From assembly GCA_016930375.1 (NCBI GenBank), contig JAFGGU010000102.1, forward strand, positions 1 to 39,657: a stretch of DNA of 39,657 nucleotides, read 5' to 3'. The notes below the pieces were generated by a model, which was given only the letters and a program-made list of their open reading frames with translations, did no database searches and was not told the DNA's origin. Below are positions 35,105 through 39,657 of the stretch, piece by piece (position 1 is the first letter of the stretch; the number at the start of each line of letters is the position of its first letter). This DNA comes from Bacteroidales bacterium (lineage in GTDB: Bacteria > Bacteroidota > Bacteroidia > Bacteroidales > UBA10428). The position numbers and the translations under genes were made by a program.

Positions 35105-36466
35105 ATGAATATTCATTTTATTGCCATCGGAGGCGCCGCCATGCATAGCCTGGCCATTACCATGCAGCAAAGGGGGAACTTCGTCACCGGTTCGGATGAC
35201 GAAATTTTTGATCCGGCCAAATCGCAACTGGAAAAAGCAAGTTTGCTGCCTTCCGCTTACGGCTGGTACCCCGAAAGGATCACTGCTGACCTCGATGCGG
35301 TTATCCTGGGCATGCATGCGCACAGCGACAACCCGGAGCTGAAAAAAGCCCTGGAAATGAACCTTAAGGTGTATTCCTACCCGGAATTTCTTTACCATGA
35401 AACCATGGATAAAACCAGGGTTGTCATCGCCGGGAGCCACGGCAAAACAACCATAACCTCCATGGTCATGCATGCGCTTCGGCACAATGGATATCGGTTT
35501 GATTACATGGTTGGGTCCCGACTGGAGGGATTTGACAACATGGTTAGCTTGTCGCCCGACGCCCGCATTGCGGTTTTCGAAGGAGACGAGTATTTGTCCT
35601 CCTGCCTGGATCCGCGTCCCAAATTTCATTTATACCAGCCGCAAATAGCGCTGATCAGCGGGATTGCCTGGGATCACATCAATGTTTTCCCCACCTGGAA
35701 AGGATATGTGGATCAGTTCAGGATCTTCATCAACAACATGCAGGAAGGGTCTCATTTGGTATACTGCTCTGAGGATATTGAGCTGAAGGCACTGGCGGAA
35801 AATGAGAATCCCCATGTCAGCAAGGAACCCTACACGACACCGGATTATTATCTGGAGAAGGAAACCAGTTATATCAGGCGGGGCGACCGTTCTTACCCCC
35901 TCATGGTGTTTGGCCGGCACAACATGCAGAACATGGAGGGCGCGCGCAGGATCTGCAGTCGGTTAGGTCTCACCGATGACCAGTTTTTCGGCGCCATGAC
36001 AAATTTCAGCGGGGCAGGCAAGCGTTTGCAGTTATTGGGCCGGAATGAACGCACGGCAATATACCTTGATTTTGCGCATTCTCCCTCCAAGGTGGAGGCA
36101 ACCGTAAATGCGGTCAGGGAGCAGTTCAGCGATCGCAGAATGGTAGCCTGCCTGGAACTCCATACTTACAGCAGTCTCGACCGGAAATTCCTCGATTTTT
36201 ACCGTCATACCATGGACGGGGCTGATGACTGCGCGGTTTTCTACAATCCGGAGACCGTGCTGCACAAGCGGCTCAGGATGATCTCGAAGGAGGAGGTATT
36301 CACAGCGCTTGACAAAAAAAATCTCCAGGTGTTCACCGATAAAAATGAGCTGGAATCCTGGATCTATGCTGCGGCTGGTGATAATACGGTGCTTCTGCTC
36401 ATGAGCTCGGGAACTTTTTCGGGCATAAATTTTAAGGAACTTTCTGATAACATTTTGCGTACATAA
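35105..36466 (+). CDS. mpl: UDP-N-acetylmuramate:L-alanyl-gamma-D-glutamyl-meso-diaminopimelate ligase
   Basis: A 453-residue Mur-ligase-family enzyme for peptidoglycan recycling: it joins the salvaged tripeptide to UDP-MurNAc. The N-terminal UDP-binding motif is HFIAIGGAAMHSLA and the ATP loop is GSHGKTT (110-116). The catalytic-domain HSPSKVEATVNAVREQ and the usual Mpl stretch FEGDEYLSS are seen. Length is a little below MurC. It sits outside the mur/dcw cluster, as Mpl does elsewhere, and probably shares a transcript with the two small membrane proteins before it. Confidence 0.92.
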   Translation: MNIHFIAIGGAAMHSLAITMQQRGNFVTGSDDEIFDPAKSQLEKASLLPSAYGWYPERITADLDAVILGMHAHSDNPELKKALEMNLKVYSYPEFLYHETMDKTRVVIAGSHGKTTITSMVMHALRHNGYRFDYMVGSRLEGFDNMVSLSPDARIAVFEGDEYLSSCLDPRPKFHLYQPQIALISGIAWDHINVFPTWKGYVDQFRIFINNMQEGSHLVYCSEDIELKALAENENPHVSKEPYTTPDYYLEKETSYIRRGDRSYPLMVFGRHNMQNMEGARRICSRLGLTDDQFFGAMTNFSGAGKRLQLLGRNERTAIYLDFAHSPSKVEATVNAVREQFSDRRMVACLELHTYSSLDRKFLDFYRHTMDGADDCAVFYNPETVLHKRLRMISKEEVFTALDKKNLQVFTDKNELESWIYAAAGDNTVLLLMSSGTFSGINFKELSDNILRT

Positions 36467-36506
36467 TCCGGACATATCGTTATTTAACCTGTCAAAACCC
36501 CAAACC

Positions 36507-37070
36507 ATGGAAATAAAAGGTTCCGCCGTTAAAAGCATTCCCGATTACATTAAGAAGTTTCATCCCGAAAAATATACCGAGTGGATGGAATCCATGCCCG
36601 AAACTTCACGGCATATTTTTGCCGGTGGCGTGATGCCTTCCAACTGGTATTCCTTGCGTGATGCCGCCATCCTGCCTACCGAAGCGCTGGGCAAAATCGT
36701 GTTTAAAGATGCCCAGGAAGGCGCCTGGCAATGTGGCAGGTACAGCGCCGAAACAGCGCTTAACGGGATCTATAAATTTTTCATCAAGGCAGCTTCACCG
36801 CATTTTATCATTGAACGGGCCGGCAGGATCTTCACCACCTATTACCAGCCATCCGATATGACCGTGGTAGAGAAAGGAGAAAATTATGTTGTATTGCACA
36901 TTACCCGCTTTGAAGAGCCTAACGCCCTGATCGAAGCGCGTATTGCGGGCTGGATCGAAAAAGCCATGGAAATTCACGGAGTGGAACAGGTTACTGTCAC
37001 CATACCGAAATCACTTACGAAGGGTTATCCCATCACGGAGATCCGGGTGCAGTGGATTCCCAAAAAGTAA
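36507..37070 (+). CDS. Conserved soluble protein of unknown function
   Basis: A 187-residue protein with no signal peptide or membrane helix. It begins MEIKGSAVKSIPDYIKKF and contains GAWQCGRYSAETALNGIYKF near the middle (about 72-91) and a closing beta-rich half (EARIAGWIEKAMEIHG, ITEIRVQWIPK). The layout, a helical half followed by strands with an R-Y-S-A helix, slightly recalls the TIGR02265/DUF2378 and heme-NO-binding-associated folds, but no heme-ligand His can be identified. It starts 40 bases after mpl and ends just before a hairpin repeat. Real gene by codon pattern and context; function open. Confidence 0.72.
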   Translation: MEIKGSAVKSIPDYIKKFHPEKYTEWMESMPETSRHIFAGGVMPSNWYSLRDAAILPTEALGKIVFKDAQEGAWQCGRYSAETALNGIYKFFIKAASPHFIIERAGRIFTTYYQPSDMTVVEKGENYVVLHITRFEEPNALIEARIAGWIEKAMEIHGVEQVTVTIPKSLTKGYPITEIRVQWIPKK

Positions 37071-37093
37071 TATAACCCTTCAAGCAGAATGTA

Positions 37094-37131
37094 ACCCTTC
37101 AAGCGGTCCAAAGGACCCTTGAAGTGGTGGT
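37094..37131. repeat. Dispersed hairpin repeat (ACCCTTCAAG family), copy 2
   Basis: CTTCAAG-C-GGTCC-AAA-GGACC-CTTGAAG (37097-37124). It is the same design as the copy at 26578-26610, including the bulged C, and is preceded by a partial copy of the left arm (ACCCTTCAAGCAGAATGT, about 37074-37092). Probably also ends the preceding transcript. Confidence 0.75.
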
Positions 37132-37162
37132 TAAATTAGGACCAATATTTCCCCAAAATTTA

Positions 37163-37193
37163 TTGGCCGCATCAAAATTTTATTTTACTTTTG
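37163..37193 (+). promoter_or_regulatory. Promoter of tRNA-Glu
   Basis: TTG (37163-37165), a 20-base spacer, TACTTTTG (37186-37193). A palindrome TGTTCC-GAATTA-GGAACA (37200-37217) lies just after the expected start site and before the tRNA. Confidence 0.75.
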
Positions 37194-37221
37194 CAAACCT
37201 GTTCCGAATTAGGAACATTCT

Positions 37222-37293
37222 GGTCCGTTCGTCTAGGGGTTAGGACGTCAGGTTTTCATCCTGGTAACGGGGGTTCGATTCCCCCACGGACTA
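37222..37293 (+). tRNA. tRNA-Glu (anticodon TTC)
   Basis: A complete cloverleaf: acceptor GGTCCGT pairs with ACGGACT (first pair G-T), D arm GTCTAGGGGTTAGGAC, anticodon loop TTTTCAT inside TCAGG/CCTGG giving anticodon TTC, and T arm GGGGGTTCGATTCCCCC. The discriminator base is A at 37293. CCA is not encoded. It has its own promoter and terminator. Confidence 0.95.
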
Positions 37294-37306
37294 CAAAAAT
37301 GATTGT

Positions 37307-37337
37307 AAACCCGCTTGAAAAATCAAGCGGGTTTTTT
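37307..37337 (+). terminator. Intrinsic terminator after tRNA-Glu
   Basis: AAACCCGCTTGA (37307-37318), loop AAAA, TCAAGCGGG followed by six T (37323-37337). Confidence 0.93.
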
Positions 37338-37345
37338 CATTTGAC

Positions 37346-37368
37346 TGGTCTGTGGGGGAATCGAACCC
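37346..37368 (-). other. Inverted tRNA T-arm/3'-end relic
   Basis: On the minus strand this reads GGGTTCGATTCCCCCACAGA followed by CCA, 23 bases that differ from the T arm and acceptor end of the neighbouring tRNA-Glu (37271-37293) at two positions. The rest of a tRNA is absent. It may be the trace of an integration or of a lost tRNA, and it marks the change from core genes to AT-rich accessory DNA. Confidence 0.7.
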
Positions 37369-37381
37369 GGCCAACGCACGG

Positions 37382-38623
37382 CTATTTACTGCAATCCGTT
37401 GTGAAATACACATTCGGGCTGCCGTCTGTGCAAACCTTAATTTCTTCAGGAGGGAAAGGCATTGTCCAGACACATACCTTTTTCAACCCGGGCATATTTT
37501 GTATTGACAGATAGCACATCCCAACGCCTTCAAAATCCTGACCAATAGAAATGTTATTTGTGAGATCCAGGCTGGTTAATTGATTCCCATCACAATGAAG
37601 AATGTTCAAATGTAAAAGATTAGAAACGCCGAGATTAGTTAACTGGTTATCACCACAAAACAATTTTTTCAAAGCGTTATTATGCGAAATATCGAGGCTG
37701 GTCAACTGGTTATTAGCACAATACAACCATTCTAACGCAGGATTGGAAGAAACATCCAGGCTGCTTAACTGGTTATCATTACAACCTAATCCGGTTAAGG
37801 AAGTATTTTTGGAAACATCCAGGGTGGTTAAATGGTTACCATTGCAGACTATACTTGATAAAGAACTGATAGGGGATACTTCCAGGCTGGTCAACAGGTT
37901 ATCAGAGCAACCTAAAATAGTTAACGAATCATTATGGGAAACATCAAGACGGGTTAATCGGTTACCGGAACAATGGAATTCATATAGCGTAGCATTATTG
38001 GAAATATCAATGGTTGTTATTTGGTTGTTTTCACAGAATAAATATTTTAGAGCAGTGTTGTTAGTAACATCAAGGTTTGTTAATTTGTTATTTGTACAAG
38101 ATAAAATATACAAAGCACTATTCTTTGAAACATTCAGCGTAGTTAGTTGATTATCTCTTGAGTCAAGGTCGTACAATGCAAGGTTTCCGGAAAAATCAAG
38201 TGCAAAAATTTGATTATTGTTGCAACCCAATGTCATTAGAGCCCCATTCTTTGAAACGTCAAGGGTAGTTAACTGGTTATTTCTGCAAAATAAATACCTT
38301 AAAGAGGTATTATGTGAAATGTTTAGACCTATAAGATTGTTATCTGAGCAATCCAGCCACTCCAGGTATTTGAAATTTTCGATGCCCCTTAAGTCCGAAA
38401 TTTCACAAAGAGAAACATCCAATGTTACTATCATCTCAGCTTCCTTGGAGCTGATTATACTGTCTCCATTTGTATCAACTCCCCTTTCAATGAGTGCTTT
38501 TAAAAAATTAACATCTGTTATTTCATTCTCAGGTTGCGGTTTCGGGTCGGGACTATCCTTTTCACATTGAGTAATCAGAATCAGTGTCGATATAATTAAT
38601 ATTAATCGAACGAATAGCATCAT
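37382..38623 (-). CDS. Leucine-rich-repeat lipoprotein with 13 exact 21-residue repeats
   Basis: A 413-residue protein. Signal with lipobox cysteine C20 (LITQC). Residues about 50-61 form an EF-hand-like loop (DTNGDSIISSKE), then the capping stretch LRGIENFKYLEWL. Residues 87-359 are thirteen repeats of exactly 21 residues, consensus LxxLxCxxNQLTxLDVSxNxx, with a Cys at the same position in 12 of 13. A non-repeat C-terminal domain with several Cys (360-413) closes it. Such surface LRR lipoproteins of Bacteroidota are thought to bind proteins or host surfaces; the ligand is unknown. The DNA is AT-rich and the gene stands alone between a tRNA relic and empty sequence. Confidence 0.88.
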   Translation of the reverse strand: MMLFVRLILIISTLILITQCEKDSPDPKPQPENEITDVNFLKALIERGVDTNGDSIISSKEAEMIVTLDVSLCEISDLRGIENFKYLEWLDCSDNNLIGLNISHNTSLRYLFCRNNQLTTLDVSKNGALMTLGCNNNQIFALDFSGNLALYDLDSRDNQLTTLNVSKNSALYILSCTNNKLTNLDVTNNTALKYLFCENNQITTIDISNNATLYEFHCSGNRLTRLDVSHNDSLTILGCSDNLLTSLEVSPISSLSSIVCNGNHLTTLDVSKNTSLTGLGCNDNQLSSLDVSSNPALEWLYCANNQLTSLDISHNNALKKLFCGDNQLTNLGVSNLLHLNILHCDGNQLTSLDLTNNISIGQDFEGVGMCYLSIQNMPGLKKVCVWTMPFPPEEIKVCTDGSPNVYFTTDCSK

Positions 38624-38834
38624 GACCTATAGATGATTAAGAATTAATATGCAAATTATTAATTGAGTGATGAATGTCAAGTTTATCTTGAATATGATAA
38701 AATCATTAAGGATGTGGTCGCTATCTTGACTAAACGTCAAAACATTGTAACAAATACTACAATTTTTAACTGGGATTTCTATCGTTTTTTTACTGTTATC
38801 ATGCGAATTTGATCGGAATTTTCGATGTAAGGAA
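38624..38834. other. AT-rich intergenic stretch without recognised features
   Basis: Upstream region of the LRR gene. No gene, no exact promoter box and no strong hairpin were seen; AATTTGC on the minus strand near 38652-38658 might be part of a promoter. Confidence 0.5.
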
Positions 38835-38966
38835 TGTTGCTAACGATCGCCGGTATGTGATGTTGTGTTTTCGAAGCGCTATGTGGTCGAGTTAGCAGTG
38901 CTTAACCAAGTGATTAAACAATAGCTAACCCGCAACCAGCAATAGCATATACCGGTGTTGGCAAAT
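38835..38966. repeat. Long imperfect palindrome A, left end of a cassette-like unit
   Basis: GTTGCTAACG (38836-38845) and CGCCGGTATGTGATGTTG at the left pair imperfectly with AATAGCATATACCGGTGTTG (38941-38960) and the GGCAA that follows at the right. Inside is a perfect GTTAGC (38891-38896) / GCTAAC (38924-38929) pair. Size and nested design match palindrome B. Confidence 0.65.
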
Positions 38967-39034
38967 GTGCTTAATCTATTTTCTTATGATGTTCTTTCGT
39001 TATGACTAATCACATAAAATGATAAATGGTTTTG

Positions 39035-39412
39035 TCAAGATGACTTTGTTTTGAAGAATTGAAAATAAGAATAGCCTAATGAAAAGGCAAAATATAGTCC
39101 GACTACTGGCCAACCAACTTTCATTATGCCAGAAATTGTACCTAGTACTGAAATAATTGTTCCAATTACATGTGTTATCAATAATGCTGGGATGAGAGTT
39201 CTATGTGCTTGTGAATAATCAATGTTTCTTGAGAACCAGGTTACTAGTCCAATTGTAATAGATCCTAATGCAGAATATTGTGCCATAAGCGACACTGATG
39301 AATTCGGAACTACACCATACATTAATAGGACTATATTCGGAATCAGCAACGCACTAAGTCCACTAAGACTTAATACAACTGAATTGACTATCAAAAGAAT
39401 TTTAAGCTTCAT
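39035..39412 (-). CDS. Small four-TM membrane protein (possibly DUF4345-like)
   Basis: A 125-residue, strongly hydrophobic protein with four helices: LLIVNSVVLSLSGLSALLIP, QYSALGSITIGLVTWFS, LIPALLITHVIGTIISVLG and GWPVVGLYFAFSLGYSYFQFF. The PNIVLLMYGV motif after the first helix recalls DUF4345-like small membrane proteins, but that match is weak. No catalytic residues stand out. It is the only gene between palindromes A and B, which leave 68 and 48 bases on its two sides. The DNA is AT-rich. Confidence 0.65.
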   Translation of the reverse strand: MKLKILLIVNSVVLSLSGLSALLIPNIVLLMYGVVPNSSVSLMAQYSALGSITIGLVTWFSRNIDYSQAHRTLIPALLITHVIGTIISVLGTISGIMKVGWPVVGLYFAFSLGYSYFQFFKTKSS

Positions 39413-39460
39413 AAAGAGTTTTAAATGTTAAAAAATACCGAAATTATTCGTTAAAGCATT

Positions 39461-39600
39461 GTTGCCAACGGTTGATGGTTTGGTGTCGTGCGGGATTACG
39501 AAGCGAAAACTTATCAATTTGCACCGACTTTTTTTACGAGTCACAAACCTTCGTAAACCTCTGAAACCCGCATGTACTATACCATGTGTTGTGGGTATAT
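39461..39600. repeat. Long imperfect palindrome B, right end of a cassette-like unit
   Basis: Outer arms ATGGTTTGGTGTCGTGCGGG (39475-39494) and CCCGCATGTACTATACCAT (39577-39595) pair imperfectly. Inner arms TTACGAAG (39496-39503) and CTTCGTAA (39549-39556) pair perfectly. The left edge GTTGCCAACG (39461-39470) matches GTTGCTAACG of palindrome A. Confidence 0.68.
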
Positions 39601-39657
39601 GGTTTTTCATTCATAAACTACTATTCTGTTTTATTCCCCATACAGTGTGGTGTATGC

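Noticed and set aside
37600..38400. Regular 63-base periodicity that could be taken for a CRISPR or tandem array
   Set aside because: It is the coding repeat of the LRR lipoprotein: the 21-residue units vary at the DNA level and there are no spacers.
38835..39600. True integron attC sites
   Set aside because: The nested palindromes have a similar layout, but no exact RYYYAAC/GTTRRRY core pair and no integrase were found; kept as a cassette-like observation only.

Overview
The window reads as part of a chromosome from an uncultured member of the Bacteroidota, most likely Bacteroidales-like. The evidence is: promoters of the TTG-N18..20-TAnnTTTG type (before rplM, frr, the DUF4190 gene and tRNA-Glu); almost no Shine-Dalgarno sequences; the order rplM-rpsI-rpsB-tsf; Mpl, DUF2723 and MutA/MutB proteins of Bacteroidota type; an orphan Rhs C-terminus; and intergenic REP-like palindromes. 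The exact genus cannot be read from the sequence.

Left part (1-8.7 kb): the window opens inside the 3' end of a group II intron (domains V and VI). Next, on the minus strand, come a polysaccharide deacetylase and a large DUF2723/TMEM260-like membrane protein, a cluster of four palindromes, and a two-gene unit pairing a secreted GH20-like glycosidase with a membrane acetyltransferase. A small lipoprotein gene converges on an O-antigen-ligase-like gene. Core part (8.7-16.2 kb): rplM-rpsI, rpsB-tsf (terminator after tsf), pyrH, frr, a lipoprotein with coiled coil and OmpA domain, and dxs.

Accessory island (16.22-18.95 kb): it lies between the stop codons of dxs and of a signalling gene, and related REP hairpins sit at both ends and inside it. 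It carries a RelE/ParE-type toxin-antitoxin pair, a relic of a REP-associated tyrosine transposase (RAYT) between two inverted REPs, and a truncated Rhs protein with a variable C-terminal domain followed by a two-TM protein that looks like its immunity partner. To the right is a two-gene unit: a secreted TPR/caspase-like protease and a periplasmic propeller sensor ending in a SpoIIE phosphatase.

Right part (24.5-37.3 kb): ribD and prmC (divergent), recX, prfB with its programmed +1 frameshift, an ArsC-like gene, fumC, and both methylmalonyl-CoA mutase subunits (fumC, mutA and mutB fit the propionate-succinate route). Then come two small membrane proteins, mpl, an uncharacterised soluble protein, and tRNA-Glu with its own promoter and terminator. 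After the tRNA terminator lies an inverted tRNA T-arm relic. From there to the end the DNA is AT-rich and accessory: a 13-repeat leucine-rich lipoprotein and a small membrane protein enclosed between two long imperfect palindromes in a cassette-like arrangement.

Most promising for new biology: the Rhs-CT/two-TM pair in the REP-bounded island, the caspase plus propeller-SpoIIE pair, and the palindrome-bounded cassette at the right end.
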